Assembly (NCBI GenBank): GCA_019750335.1
Contig: JAIEOQ010000003.1
Span: forward strand, 310,001 to 374,000
Reading direction: 5' to 3'
DNA from: Candidatus Obscuribacterales bacterium
GTDB taxonomy: Bacteria > Cyanobacteriota > Vampirovibrionia > Obscuribacterales > Obscuribacteraceae
Length of the DNA stretch: 64,000 nt
This document shows, piece after piece, positions 8,947-18,226 of this stretch. A program made the position numbers and the translations under genes. The notes beneath the pieces were generated by a model, which saw only the letters and a list, made by a program, of their open reading frames with translations, was not told the DNA's origin and did not search any database. Position 1 is the stretch's first letter, and every line of letters begins with the position of its first letter.

Positions 8947-9916
8947 TTGTTTGGAAAATATCTTCAATGACTTTGTTTGCGGCGCTGTGCGGATCAAGTT
9001 GGTGCTTGAGCATTTGCTCTAGTACTTTTTGCACTTGCGGTGAATGTTCAAGTGATTCTTTTAAGTTGTTTCTGGCCATTTCAGCAACCAGTTCGATAAG
9101 CTCAGCTTGTACTTTGCTTTTTCGTCGCGCTTGCAAAAGATCGCTCTCTTCCAGTTTCTCTTTATGCTTGCGTATGGATTGCCAGACTTCTTCTATGCCG
9201 TCGTTTGTTTCAGCGTTAGTGACATGTACCGGTGGCTTCCAGGGCGAGCCTGTATTGCTCAGCTCGAGGCTGGAGATTATTTCGGCGGCAGTTTTGTTTG
9301 CGCCGGGCAAATCCCCTTTATTGACGACAAAAACATCGCCTATTTCCATAATGCCCGACTTAATCGCCTGTACGTCGTCGCCGGAACCGGGCATCAATAC
9401 AAGTACTGTGGTGTCGGCTGTTTGAGCGATGGCCAGTTCGGATTGTCCGACACCGACTGTTTCAATGATCACTACGTCGTAGCCTGAAGCTTCAAGCATA
9501 CGTACTGCGTCGTAAGTAGCAAGCGCTGTACCGCCGGCATGACCGCGGTTAGCCATGGAGCGTATAAAAACATTCTTATCCATGGTGTGACCTTGCATGC
9601 GAATGCGGTCACCAAGGATGGCACCACCGGTAAAGGGGCTTGATGGGTCGATGGCCAGTACGCCTACTTTCAATCCTTGCGAACGTATTTCGGTGATCAA
9701 AGCATCAACAAGAGTTGATTTGCCGACACCAGGAGATCCGGTAATACCAATTAAATGCGCTCTGCCGGCATAAGGAAAAAGTTTTTGTACGAGCCAATTG
9801 GCATCGGGACCGCCGTCTTCGACGATACTGATTGCACGAGCCAGCGACCGGCGGTCGCCTTTAGGCAAATCTTCGGATATGCTTTCCAGAGTGAATTTCA
9901 CGGTCGCGTTTGTCAC
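8912..9916 (-). CDS. meaB: Methylmalonyl-CoA mutase-associated GTPase MeaB (ArgK)
   Basis: G3E-family GTPase that chaperones B12-dependent acyl-CoA mutases and gates cofactor loading. Walker A is GSPGVGKSTL, switch motifs are IIETVGVGQSE and LMPGSGDDVQAIKSG, and the guanine-specificity site is NKGD. The 334 residues match the family. GTG 9916 has GGAG eight bases upstream. No mutase gene lies in this window; a corrinoid adenosyltransferase at 47.8 kb is a likely partner in the same pathway. Confidence 0.93.
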   Translation of the reverse strand: MTNATVKFTLESISEDLPKGDRRSLARAISIVEDGGPDANWLVQKLFPYAGRAHLIGITGSPGVGKSTLVDALITEIRSQGLKVGVLAIDPSSPFTGGAILGDRIRMQGHTMDKNVFIRSMANRGHAGGTALATYDAVRMLEASGYDVVIIETVGVGQSELAIAQTADTTVLVLMPGSGDDVQAIKSGIMEIGDVFVVNKGDLPGANKTAAEIISSLELSNTGSPWKPPVHVTNAETNDGIEEVWQSIRKHKEKLEESDLLQARRKSKVQAELIELVAEMARNNLKESLEHSPQVQKVLEQMLKHQLDPHSAANKVIEDIFQTNDRQPSNKVST

Positions 9917-10007
9917 CGGTTTGGTCTCCGCATGATTTTAGCAAGCATACACCAGTAGGGAACAATTCCGGCCAGGGCAAAGTCTTGCCGTATATAAAGA
10001 GAATTTG

Positions 10008-10508
10008 ATGGATGTGCTTATGAATTCCAGAAAAAAAATGACCTTATTAGTTACCGCTCTGCTTATTTGTGCTCAACCGGCTTTAGCTCAACGTAATGAC
10101 ATCTCGATTAGCGATGGCATGGGCGAAGAGATTCAAATCAAGAATGGCTGGTTCGGCGGTAAATCAAAGAATATTCAAGATCGTTTTGGCAACAAATATC
10201 AAAGTAGCAAAGGTATTTTTGGCGGTTCGCAAAGCGAAGCTGCTGTCCTTGGCAATTCGATCAAGCGTAAAAAAGGTTGGTTCGGCGGATCAAGCGTTCA
10301 GGGCAGCACCATATTCGGTGACAAAGTGGAAAGCAAAAAAGGACTGTTCGGCGGGCGCAAAACTAAGGTTGATATCAGCGGCAGCGCGGCCGTAGTCAAA
10401 TCTTTATTTGCCTCGAGCAAGCCGAAGCCCTATATTCAGGACCCTTTGCCGATTCCTTCTCAATTTGATGCGCCGGTTGAGCGACAAACTTTAGAGCCTC
10501 TTGAATAA
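10008..10508 (+). CDS. Exported protein with four FGG repeats
   Basis: A signal peptide (MTLLVTALLICAQPALAQ) precedes a low-complexity mature protein. Four imperfect repeats of about 22 residues carry the core Lys-x-Gly-aromatic/aliphatic-Phe-Gly-Gly: IKNGWFGGKSK, SSKGIFGGSQS, KKGWFGGSSVQ and KKGLFGGRKTK. Each is followed by a strand with a Gly turn (DRFGNKYQ, AVLGNSIK, TIFGDKVE). The C-terminus is Pro-rich. ATG 10008 has AAAGAG upstream; ATG 10020 would give a shorter signal peptide. Function unknown; the repeats suggest a beta-solenoid or surface-binding protein. Confidence 0.75.
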   Translation: MDVLMNSRKKMTLLVTALLICAQPALAQRNDISISDGMGEEIQIKNGWFGGKSKNIQDRFGNKYQSSKGIFGGSQSEAAVLGNSIKRKKGWFGGSSVQGSTIFGDKVESKKGLFGGRKTKVDISGSAAVVKSLFASSKPKPYIQDPLPIPSQFDAPVERQTLEPLE

Positions 10509-10524
10509 GCCGACTGAGGCTAAT

Positions 10525-10980
10525 TTATTTGCCCTTGAGAATGTTTTTCCAGTCTTTGGGATTCTCTTTGCTGACCCGATTATTCGGAGAGCTGCTTCTT
10601 GACTCGTCACGAACGGCATTCTCGGCATCTGTAAGCATAATTGCCAGTAGATCGCGGTCGGCTTGGGAGTTCTTCAATTGGTGCTGGAGCTCGGCAATGT
10701 TGGTTTTCATCTCTTCGTTTTCTTGGATGCGGATATTCATCATGCCGCTCATCCGTGAAAGTTCTTGATGCAAATGTTTGTTTTCGCGTGTCTTATCAGC
10801 CAGAAGTTGGGACTGGTTGTCATGTTCGATCCGTAATTCTTCGACGTCGCGAATTTGACGTTCCAGATCTCTTATCTGAGCAGCCAAAGTCAGATTTTTC
10901 TCCTGAGCTTGCAGTAAAGAATCTTGCATCGCCAGAAGCTTTTCCATAAGCGAATTGATGTCCGGCTTATTTGTATCCAT
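10525..10980 (-). CDS. Coiled-coil protein, about 151 residues
   Basis: From ATG 10980 (MDTNKPDINSLMEKLL) nearly the whole protein is predicted heptad coiled coil (KNLTLAAQIRDLERQIRDVE, ENEEMKTNIAELQHQLKNSQ), ending in a short basic tail. No signal peptide or membrane helix is visible. The track start at 11076 adds a region without coiled-coil character. Unrecognised family; possibly a structural or scaffold protein. Convergent with the FGG-repeat gene, 16 bases apart. Confidence 0.75.
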   Translation of the reverse strand: MDTNKPDINSLMEKLLAMQDSLLQAQEKNLTLAAQIRDLERQIRDVEELRIEHDNQSQLLADKTRENKHLHQELSRMSGMMNIRIQENEEMKTNIAELQHQLKNSQADRDLLAIMLTDAENAVRDESRSSSPNNRVSKENPKDWKNILKGK

Positions 10981-11099
10981 TGCTAACCCAGGGTCTATCC
11001 CAACGCCGACGCCTAAAATTAATATTCCCCGGCGAGTTGTCCCTTTATCTCTCTCAAACAATAAAATTGCAGGCAAGAATTTCGGGCTAAACTGGTGCC

Positions 11100-12197
11100 A
11101 TGACTAATATTGTTGTTAAGGGCGGACTTTTAATTACCCCCAAAGAAGAACGAATGGCCGACGTCTGGACGCTCGGGCAGCGTATTGGCGGGCTAGGGGC
11201 TGCTTCAGGGCTAGATGACAAAGCGCTGGTTGTGGATGCCAGTGGTTGTTATGTGACGCCCGGACTTTTCGATTTGCAAGTGAATGGCGGTCCAGGCTGC
11301 AATTTTTGGGGCGAACTTAAAGCCGACCATGTGCATTTATTCAGTAGCCAGCTCTTAAAACACGGTGTTACTTCCATTTTGCCGACGATTATTACCGGCG
11401 CGATTGAGCGCACGGTTCAAAATCGTGATTTTCTCAAGTCCGAATTCGGCATTAGTCTTGCCGGACGCAAAAAGAACATTGTCCGCATGCCGGGAATTCA
11501 TTTGGAAGGACCTTGTTTATCGCCAGCCAAGCCTGGGGTCCACCCTGTGGAATATCTTCAACCGTTAACGGTTGAGCTTTTAAAACAGATTGTCGATTCT
11601 TCAATCAAGCTGATCACTTTAGCCCCGGAGCTGGATCCTAGCGGTGAGAGTCTGGCTTTTTTACAAAAAAACGCTGTCAACATCGCCCTTGGGCATTCAA
11701 ACGCTACCCTTGCTGAAGCTAGAAGCGCATTTGCCAAGGGTGTTTCGTTGATCACTCATATTTTTAACGCTTTACCAGGTATCCATCATCGTAATCCCGG
11801 GGCAGTTACAGCCGCGCTTTTGGACCAGGCAATTACTTGTTGCTTGATTTGCGACGGCTTGCATGTGGATCCGGCAGCTTGTGAGCTTGTGTTGCGAATG
11901 AAAGGCAGTAAAAACACTGTACTGGTAACTGATATCGCTCATATCGGCACCAGTGAGGGCGGCCTTGTCGGCTCTTCCATATTCTTAGATCAAGCTGTGC
12001 AAAATGTGGTCAGCTGGGGCATTAGCAACTTTCGTGAAGCGGTGCTGATGGCCAGCTACAATCCGGCCAAGCTGCTTGGTTTGGAAGCTGAGATCGGTTC
12101 TCTGCAACCAGGCGCTTATGCCGATCTAGTTTTATGGGATCGTCAAACTTTGGCGATTAAGAAAGTAATTTTCAACGGTCAAGTTGTCGAAGCTTAG
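11100..12197 (+). CDS. nagA: N-acetylglucosamine-6-phosphate deacetylase
   Basis: Hydrolyses GlcNAc-6-P to glucosamine-6-P and acetate in amino-sugar catabolism or wall recycling. Amidohydrolase landmarks are seen in order: PGLFDLQVNGGPGCNF, GIHLEGPCLSPAKPG (metal Glu), ALGHSNAT and THIFNALPGIHHRNPG (metal His), ICDGLHVDP, and VTDIAHIGT (catalytic Asp). The final NPAKLLGLEAEIGSLQPGAYADLVLWD is typical of the family. 365 residues, slightly short. It is convergent with the ROK kinase, overlapping by 4 bases. Confidence 0.94.
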   Translation: MTNIVVKGGLLITPKEERMADVWTLGQRIGGLGAASGLDDKALVVDASGCYVTPGLFDLQVNGGPGCNFWGELKADHVHLFSSQLLKHGVTSILPTIITGAIERTVQNRDFLKSEFGISLAGRKKNIVRMPGIHLEGPCLSPAKPGVHPVEYLQPLTVELLKQIVDSSIKLITLAPELDPSGESLAFLQKNAVNIALGHSNATLAEARSAFAKGVSLITHIFNALPGIHHRNPGAVTAALLDQAITCCLICDGLHVDPAACELVLRMKGSKNTVLVTDIAHIGTSEGGLVGSSIFLDQAVQNVVSWGISNFREAVLMASYNPAKLLGLEAEIGSLQPGAYADLVLWDRQTLAIKKVIFNGQVVEA

Positions 12198-13195
12198 CCG
12201 GCAACGCCCACCGATTTTACTTCTCGAGCTTCATCAAGCACTAACTGTCCGGCGCCAACCAAACCGGCATTCTCGCCTAAAATTGAAGGATGGATCTCCA
12301 GTCTTTCGGCGATACGCGGTAAAGTGCGATCGGCAAGCAGCTCTTTGAGCAAATTAAGATCGACAAACTTGCTCATACCGCCGGCCAGCACGAATGAATC
12401 AGGATCGAGTACATGACACAAAGAAGACATGCCGACAGCGACATGTTCGTGATACTGGAATATCGCTCGCTTTGCCAGGATATCGCCCTCAGCGGCGGCT
12501 TTGATAATTTCTTCAACGTTCAATTTGTCGCCCAGTCCGGCTAATCGTGTTTGTTCTTCGCTGACACCGACAAGTAAATTGCGGACCGTAGCAACTAAAC
12601 CGCGTCCGGAGCCGAAAGCTTCCCAACAGTCCCAGAGACCGCAGGTGCAATGGCGCTCGTTATTCATGGAAATACGTAAGTGACCGATTTCACCACCGGC
12701 AAAATGGGCGCCGCGATAAAGCTTGCCGTTGAGGATGACGCCGCCGCCAATACCTGTGCCTAGGGTAACCATCATCACACAAGTTTTATAGCCTAAACCG
12801 GCAGCATGTACTTCACCGTAGGCAGCAGCGTTGGCATCATTTTCGACATGAGTGCGCAAAGCGGTTTTATCTTGGATGATATGTTTGAGAGCGGTGCCTT
12901 CCCAGCCAGGCAGATTGCCTGTAGCACCAAGAATCTCCCCGGTTTCCGGGTTTACTATGCCGGCTGTGGCGATGCCGACACCGAATACGATTCGTTCTTG
13001 CTGCAGGCTGTTAATCAGGTCAAGCAGAGCTTTGATGATATTTTCCGGTCCTTTCGGAGTCGGAATACGTATTGGCTTTGAGACTAACTTAGAGTTGCTG
13101 ACAAGTCCGGCTAAAATTTTGGTTCCACCCAGGTCGATGCCTATGGCCGGAATCATGTGCTTATCCGTATTGTTAGATGCCACCAAGTTGTCCAT
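12194..13195 (-). CDS. ROK-family sugar kinase (glucokinase-like)
   Basis: Phosphorylates glucose or an amino sugar with ATP. The phosphate loop is IGIDLGGTKI, the catalytic region HVENDANAAAYGE, the glycine stretch MVTLGTGIGGGVI, and the ROK zinc site HCTCGLWDCWEAFGSG. The substrate cannot be read from the sequence; neighbouring nagA makes GlcNAc or ManNAc possible besides glucose. The start at ATG 13195 (MDNLVASNN) overlaps the end of the LptD-like gene by 23 bases; MIPAIGIDLGG at 13156 is an alternative. Track start 13249 is too early. Confidence 0.88.
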   Translation of the reverse strand: MDNLVASNNTDKHMIPAIGIDLGGTKILAGLVSNSKLVSKPIRIPTPKGPENIIKALLDLINSLQQERIVFGVGIATAGIVNPETGEILGATGNLPGWEGTALKHIIQDKTALRTHVENDANAAAYGEVHAAGLGYKTCVMMVTLGTGIGGGVILNGKLYRGAHFAGGEIGHLRISMNNERHCTCGLWDCWEAFGSGRGLVATVRNLLVGVSEEQTRLAGLGDKLNVEEIIKAAAEGDILAKRAIFQYHEHVAVGMSSLCHVLDPDSFVLAGGMSKFVDLNLLKELLADRTLPRIAERLEIHPSILGENAGLVGAGQLVLDEAREVKSVGVAG

Positions 13196-15290
13196 GATCG
13201 GGACTGCCTTTAAGTACGAGTTTGTCGAACGGTATTTTTGGTCCGACAATTACGTCGAAGCCGAAACGATTAATGCCACGAATGGTATCACGGCTAAGTA
13301 GTAGCTTGAAATCGTCAGGACCGATAGCGCAGGAGAAACTTTTTTGATAAAGCATTTTGAGGTCCATGTTGTAGGCTAAATTGGTCCCTACGGTAAGCCA
13401 TTTACAGAGCTTCACGTCGGCGCTCAAACTAGCTGATTTTGAACCTTGAATGAACTGGTCGAAGACAAAAGGTGATTGCCCGCGCACGGCACTCTTGGTA
13501 ACCATCCCTTGGACCCGGGCGCGATTAAGATTGACGTTCAAAATCGGACCAATCTGTCCCATCAAAAGCGAATCTCCGGTTGAATAAGCTTTGCCGGCAA
13601 CACCGCCGAACAGATTCATATTCACGCCATACTTACGATCGCCCAGGGCGAATAAAGGATGAGAGTTAGCAATCAACTGTTCTTGAATGCGGTAGCCGCT
13701 TGTAATATTGCCGTTAGTCATAGTGAAAAGCTGCTTATATTCCGGCGTCAAATTCAACAATGAAGGTTGATCCGACATCCAGCCGGCCGATGTGCGGAAG
13801 TTTATACCGGTAAGGTAAGGAATACCGCCGACATAACGGTTGTCAACTATTTCCATTATAGATCTAGCGCGGCGCGGTCCGAATAAGCCGTCAGGCAGAT
13901 ATTTGTTGATACCGCTCTGAAAGTTAGTGCTGTTGTTGATTTGATATTTAAGAGTAGCGACAAGCAAGTTGCTGTTCGAGCCGTAAGCAGCTTGAGCGGT
14001 CACCCGTGGTCCGATATAGCCGAGCTGAGCTGAGGCGCCTAAGCGTCCTTTGTCATTGCTGCCGTTTGTTTGATAACCGCCAAGTTGAACCATCGGCGAC
14101 CAATAAAAAACACCTTTACCCAGAGCGTAGCTGAATTTAGGACCGATGTTCATGCCGCCCATCTGCATATTGTTGGTGATGTTCGGTGTTATCGGGAAAA
14201 CAACGTTGCTCTCTTTGCCAACAGTAGCTTGGAATTTACCTAAGGGGATGCTGAAGCGTCCGGCTACGAGTCTGCCACCAAATATGGTGAAATTGCCCTG
14301 TTCTTTGTATTTTTCGTAGACCATTTTGCGAGCTTTGAAAACAAAGCTGGGGTTGACTGGTGCATAAGCATCGGGGTGGATGTTTTTATACATTGTGTCT
14401 TCGGAAGACTGCAATGTTCCGAAAAAAGGATTGCGGGCAATATGCACCGGATTAGCCATGGTCATGATCCCTTTTTTGAAGGACATGCCGGCTTTAGTTC
14501 CGGTGGCTGTGCGGGCAATAACTTGAGTGCCGTTAATTTCGGTGTCGGGTTTTGTGATTATGTATTCGTCAGATGTAACTTTAAATTTGAAAGAGCTGCC
14601 GGTGGAAATTTCACCCTGGCGAATAATTTTGACATTACCCCGGGCGTCCATGATTTGCGTATTTTGATCGTAGAGGATCATGTCGGCTTCCAGGCGTGCT
14701 TCCTGACCGCCGATTGTTGCTACGGCGTTGCCTGTGCCTAAAAATGTGTTTTTGTTTTGGTCATATTCAGTATCGTCAGCGACGATCTGTACCGTACCTT
14801 TAAGTAAGCTGTTGTCGTTTATCGACTCCAGGTTGGCCAGCTCCGGATCATCATTATCTGATTGGGTCGAATCAGTTGTCGGCAAACCGGGAGTTAATGG
14901 CAAAGCGCCGACAGCCGGCTCGGTTGGAGACTTAAAGAGTGTGCTTTCAGCTTCTTCTACCGGTTGTTCCGCAGCTGCTTGAGTTTGCGGTTTGGTTGCT
15001 TCAGCTTTTTTTGCTTTGTTTTTTTTGCGTTCAGCCGGCGGTGTTGCGGCTATTTGTGTTTTTTTCGGTGCCGCTGCCGGTTGTGCTGCTTTTCGGTTAA
15101 TGATTTGTGGCTGACTGTCATCTTGAACGTCAAGCATTGGTGTCAAAGGCAAAAGCAAAGTACCAGCCGGGCTTGTACTTTCAGCCATTGCAACAAGACC
15201 AAAAAGTTGCCAGGGTGAAGCGACCAAAGCTGCCGAAAGCCAAACTCTGATTGCTTTTGTCGCTAATGATTTTTTCGGATACGGAAGCAA
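13173..15290 (-). CDS. LptD/OstA-like outer-membrane protein
   Basis: Residues 1-37 form a signal peptide ending AMA. A Pro/Ala/Lys-rich stretch (about 55-110) follows. Residues about 160-270 look like an OstA/LptA beta-jellyroll (IVADDTEYDQNKNTFLGTGN, ARLEADMILYDQNTQIMDAR). The rest is strand-rich with alternating aromatic and polar residues, as in a beta-barrel. This layout matches the LptD homologues of Cyanobacteria and relatives (DUF3769-type), which move LPS to the outer leaflet. The TTG start at 15290 has AAAGG about eight bases upstream. Overlaps the downstream ROK kinase. The exact assignment as LptD is inference. Confidence 0.72.
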   Translation of the reverse strand: MLPYPKKSLATKAIRVWLSAALVASPWQLFGLVAMAESTSPAGTLLLPLTPMLDVQDDSQPQIINRKAAQPAAAPKKTQIAATPPAERKKNKAKKAEATKPQTQAAAEQPVEEAESTLFKSPTEPAVGALPLTPGLPTTDSTQSDNDDPELANLESINDNSLLKGTVQIVADDTEYDQNKNTFLGTGNAVATIGGQEARLEADMILYDQNTQIMDARGNVKIIRQGEISTGSSFKFKVTSDEYIITKPDTEINGTQVIARTATGTKAGMSFKKGIMTMANPVHIARNPFFGTLQSSEDTMYKNIHPDAYAPVNPSFVFKARKMVYEKYKEQGNFTIFGGRLVAGRFSIPLGKFQATVGKESNVVFPITPNITNNMQMGGMNIGPKFSYALGKGVFYWSPMVQLGGYQTNGSNDKGRLGASAQLGYIGPRVTAQAAYGSNSNLLVATLKYQINNSTNFQSGINKYLPDGLFGPRRARSIMEIVDNRYVGGIPYLTGINFRTSAGWMSDQPSLLNLTPEYKQLFTMTNGNITSGYRIQEQLIANSHPLFALGDRKYGVNMNLFGGVAGKAYSTGDSLLMGQIGPILNVNLNRARVQGMVTKSAVRGQSPFVFDQFIQGSKSASLSADVKLCKWLTVGTNLAYNMDLKMLYQKSFSCAIGPDDFKLLLSRDTIRGINRFGFDVIVGPKIPFDKLVLKGSPDHGQLGGI

Positions 15291-15534
15291 ATCTGGAACC
15301 TTTAATAGGTATTGCCTAAAAATTGGAGCGCCATGACTTCAACTTGATAATGGTACAGCCAGAACCTCCTTAAAACCTGAAAAAGTGTCTAAATAAGCCT
15401 GCTCGTAACTACTTATATCTTGGGAATTTTATATGATTAAAAGTGGATCATCTGGGAGAACGTGTAGCCATCTTCCTTCTCTGTTATGCTGATGATTGTT
15501 CTTTGCTGAATGTTCCTCAAAGAAAAAAAATCTC

Positions 15535-16743
15535 ATGCGGTTAGGCGTTTTTCAAAGTCCGACTAAAGTGCTCTTTGGTGAGGGCACCATATCCGGTATT
15601 GGTGACGAAATCAGTCAATTCGGCGCCAGTAAACCGCTTTTAGTGACGGATAAAGTTCTGCTGGAAAAGGGTGTTCTCGAGCCGGTCCTACGCTCTCTTG
15701 ACGAGTCCGGTTTTGGCAAATTACCGATATTTTCCGATGTACCCCCTGATTCCGACGTTGAATGTGTCAGGCAGGCAGCCGCTTTTGCCAGACAAGCCAA
15801 GGCTGATCTGGTAATTGCTTGCGGTGGCGGCTCGGTGATTGATACGGCTAAAGTGCTCAATATCGGTTTGTCCCTTCCCGGCGACTTGCTTGAATACGAA
15901 GGAATAAACAGTTTTTCTCAAGCTTTAAAACCGTTAATTGCAGTGCCGACTACTGCCGGCACCGGTTCCGAAATGTCAGCGGTAGCCATGATTATGGACA
16001 AAGCAAACGGCAAAAAATTGATTTTCGGCAGCCGTTATCTTTATGCGGATCTAGCCATACTCGATCCCAATTTGCTTTGTTCTTTGCCGCCGCGCTTGAC
16101 CGCCGGCACCGGTATGGATGCGCTGACGCACTGTCTTGAAGCTTATGTCTCGCTCGGTGCTAACGTCATTGCTGACGCTCTCTGTCTTGATGCCATGGCT
16201 TTAATTTTCCAAAATCTCAAGCTTGCCACTACCAATGGTGACGATCCGGAAGCGCGGGCGAATACGCTTTTAGCAAGCGCGATGGCTGGGATGGCTTTTA
16301 CCAATACCGGCGTCGGCATCGTTCATGCTCTTGCGCATACGATCGGTGGCGCGTTCGGCACTCATCACGGCTTGACAAATGCGGTCTTTCTTCCTTATGG
16401 GATGAACTTCAATATGCCTTCGTCATATGAAAGATATGCTCGTTGTTGGCGACATTTGTGCAGCCTGGATCCTGGTGCCAGTGGCGCGAAATATGGTATT
16501 TCTGCTAAATTGGTCATGGAAGCCGACTTTGAGAAAGATGCCCGGTCCCTGGTAAAAGCGGTAAGCGATCTTGCCGATTCATGCTCCATACCGAAGCGTT
16601 TGCGAGATTTAGGTGTTCCTGAACTTGCTGACGATAAAATTCTTGAGTTGGCAGCTGTCGCCGGTACCGATCCGGCTATTATGTTCAATCCCCAGGAAGC
16701 TTCAATTGAAGACCTGTCCAATTTGATAAGGGAGGCTTATTAA
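15535..16743 (+). CDS. Iron-containing alcohol dehydrogenase
   Basis: Group III NAD(P)-dependent, metal-dependent dehydrogenase. The nucleotide site is ACGGGSVIDTAKVLN, followed by PTTAGTGSEMS, and the metal ligands sit in GMDALTHCLEAYVS, HALAHTIGGAFGTHHG and GLTNAVFLPYGM. 402 residues from ATG 15535 (MRLGVFQSPTKVLFGEG), the natural start of the family; the track start at 15496 adds 13 residues. No clear SD, only an A-rich leader. Its stop overlaps the next start (TAATG), so the SCP2 gene is translationally coupled. Substrate not readable. Confidence 0.9.
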   Translation: MRLGVFQSPTKVLFGEGTISGIGDEISQFGASKPLLVTDKVLLEKGVLEPVLRSLDESGFGKLPIFSDVPPDSDVECVRQAAAFARQAKADLVIACGGGSVIDTAKVLNIGLSLPGDLLEYEGINSFSQALKPLIAVPTTAGTGSEMSAVAMIMDKANGKKLIFGSRYLYADLAILDPNLLCSLPPRLTAGTGMDALTHCLEAYVSLGANVIADALCLDAMALIFQNLKLATTNGDDPEARANTLLASAMAGMAFTNTGVGIVHALAHTIGGAFGTHHGLTNAVFLPYGMNFNMPSSYERYARCWRHLCSLDPGASGAKYGISAKLVMEADFEKDARSLVKAVSDLADSCSIPKRLRDLGVPELADDKILELAAVAGTDPAIMFNPQEASIEDLSNLIREAY

Positions 16744-17156
16744 TGCCTGTTTTTTCATCCACCGAAGAGCTCCAGGAAGTGATGTTCACTCTTTGGAACG
16801 AAATGAAAGGCAATCCCGAAATAGCAGAGAAGCTTATCTCTTCTCGTTTGATCGTTCAGTTTCAATATAAAGATCCGCACGGACTGTTAACTGTTGATTG
16901 TCTTGACGGTAAAGAGATGAAAATTATTGTCGGCAAAACCGAATTGAAACCGGTCATTGAAATGTCCATGAAAGCAGACGTTGCTCATGAATTCTGGCTA
17001 GGTAAAGTCAATGTACCGATGGCTTTGATGATGGGAAAAATCGTCTCCAAAGGACCGACACCGAAAGCTTTAGCTTTATTGCCGGTAATTAAGCCGGCTT
17101 ATTCCATATATCCGAAAGTTTGGGAACTAAAAGGTAAGAACCAGAGAGTCGGTTGA
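16743..17156 (+). CDS. SCP2-like sterol/lipid carrier domain protein
   Basis: Single-domain protein of 137 residues. The strand and helix pattern LIVQFQYKDPHGLLTVDCLDG, KPVIEMSMKADVAHEFWLGKVN and MALMMGKIVSKGPTPKALALLPVIKP is that of the SCP2 sterol-transfer domain, which binds hydrophobic or acyl ligands. Sits between an iron dehydrogenase and a PfkB kinase with overlaps on both sides (TAATG and TTGA), so the three are very likely one operon. It may present a lipid-like aldehyde or alcohol to the dehydrogenase; that is inference. Confidence 0.85.
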   Translation: MPVFSSTEELQEVMFTLWNEMKGNPEIAEKLISSRLIVQFQYKDPHGLLTVDCLDGKEMKIIVGKTELKPVIEMSMKADVAHEFWLGKVNVPMALMMGKIVSKGPTPKALALLPVIKPAYSIYPKVWELKGKNQRVG

Positions 17157-18148
17157 AGGTCTTAGCAATTGGCGAGTTAACGGTTGATTGGCTTTCTCTG
17201 ACCTCAGGCGAAAGCATGCTGACAGCTTGCAATTTTTATCGTTATCCGGGCGGTAACGCGGCAAACGTCGGTATAGTCGCTTCGCGCCTTGGTTTGAACG
17301 TGGAGATTTTAGCTAAAATCGGTGATGACTTGCATGGGCAGTATCTGCTTGCCGCTCTGGCTGAAAACAAGCTTGATTTAAGTCAGGTGATTGTTGACAG
17401 CACTTACGGGACGGCGCAGTGTTACATGACTAGAAATGCTGACGGTAGTCCGGTTTATGCCAACTGGCCGCGTCCTCATGCTGCGCAGATGCTTGAAATA
17501 AATGATATTGATCCGGGTCGCCTTGCGGCTTGCGACTTGATGCATTGTACCGGGATCTCTCTTGTTGCTGATCCCAGACGCAAAGCTGTTCTTGAAACGG
17601 CAAAAAGAGCAAAAGAGCAGGGCGTGATTATTGCTTTTGATGCTTGCTTTCCTACAGGTCAGGGCAAAGATGGCGAACAGGCGGCGCGTTCTTTAATGAA
17701 TTTAGCCGACATCATTAAAGTGAATCTTTCCGAGCTTTCATTTTGGTCCGGCGGTTCAATTAATGAGAATCCGGCAAAAATGGCGCAGAAACTTCTGCAA
17801 GATATAAAGCCGGCAGCTTTAGTTGTCACTTTAGGGAAAGATGGCGCGCAAATCTATCTTAAGGAAGGTATGGTTCAAGCTAAAGCCTATCCGGTTGATT
17901 GTATTTGTGATGTCGGTGCCGGTGATGCTTTTATGGCTGGTCTTTATTACGGTTTGAACAAAATTTTGCCAGATAAAACAAAGCGCGATGCGCTTTATGC
18001 TTTGCCGCAAGAACAATGGCAGGAGATTTTGAAGCCAGCTTGCTTAGCCGGTGCGCTAGCTACCCGAGAAATAGGTGCTACCGAAAAGTTTCCGCTATTG
18101 CCCGAGTTTGAAAGAGCGCTTGAAAGCCGAGCGGCACTTGTTGATTGA
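17153..18148 (+). CDS. PfkB-family carbohydrate kinase
   Basis: Ribokinase-like sugar or nucleoside kinase. The N-terminal PfkB signature is YPGGNAANVGIVASRLG; the C-terminal one is CDVGAGDAFMAGLYYG with the catalytic Asp and the anion-hole GAGD. KVNLSELSFWSG and VVTLGKDGAQIYL are also typical. 331 residues. Start is TTG 17153, overlapping the SCP2 stop by four bases (TTGA). Last gene of the dehydrogenase-SCP2-kinase operon. Substrate cannot be predicted from sequence alone. Confidence 0.9.
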   Translation: MKVLAIGELTVDWLSLTSGESMLTACNFYRYPGGNAANVGIVASRLGLNVEILAKIGDDLHGQYLLAALAENKLDLSQVIVDSTYGTAQCYMTRNADGSPVYANWPRPHAAQMLEINDIDPGRLAACDLMHCTGISLVADPRRKAVLETAKRAKEQGVIIAFDACFPTGQGKDGEQAARSLMNLADIIKVNLSELSFWSGGSINENPAKMAQKLLQDIKPAALVVTLGKDGAQIYLKEGMVQAKAYPVDCICDVGAGDAFMAGLYYGLNKILPDKTKRDALYALPQEQWQEILKPACLAGALATREIGATEKFPLLPEFERALESRAALVD

Positions 18149-18226
18149 TTTGTGCGATCTTCAGATTTCATTTTGCTTCTTTTAAGATAACTGTTAGACT
18201 CCATCTTGGCTTGTTGGAGTTGCGTT

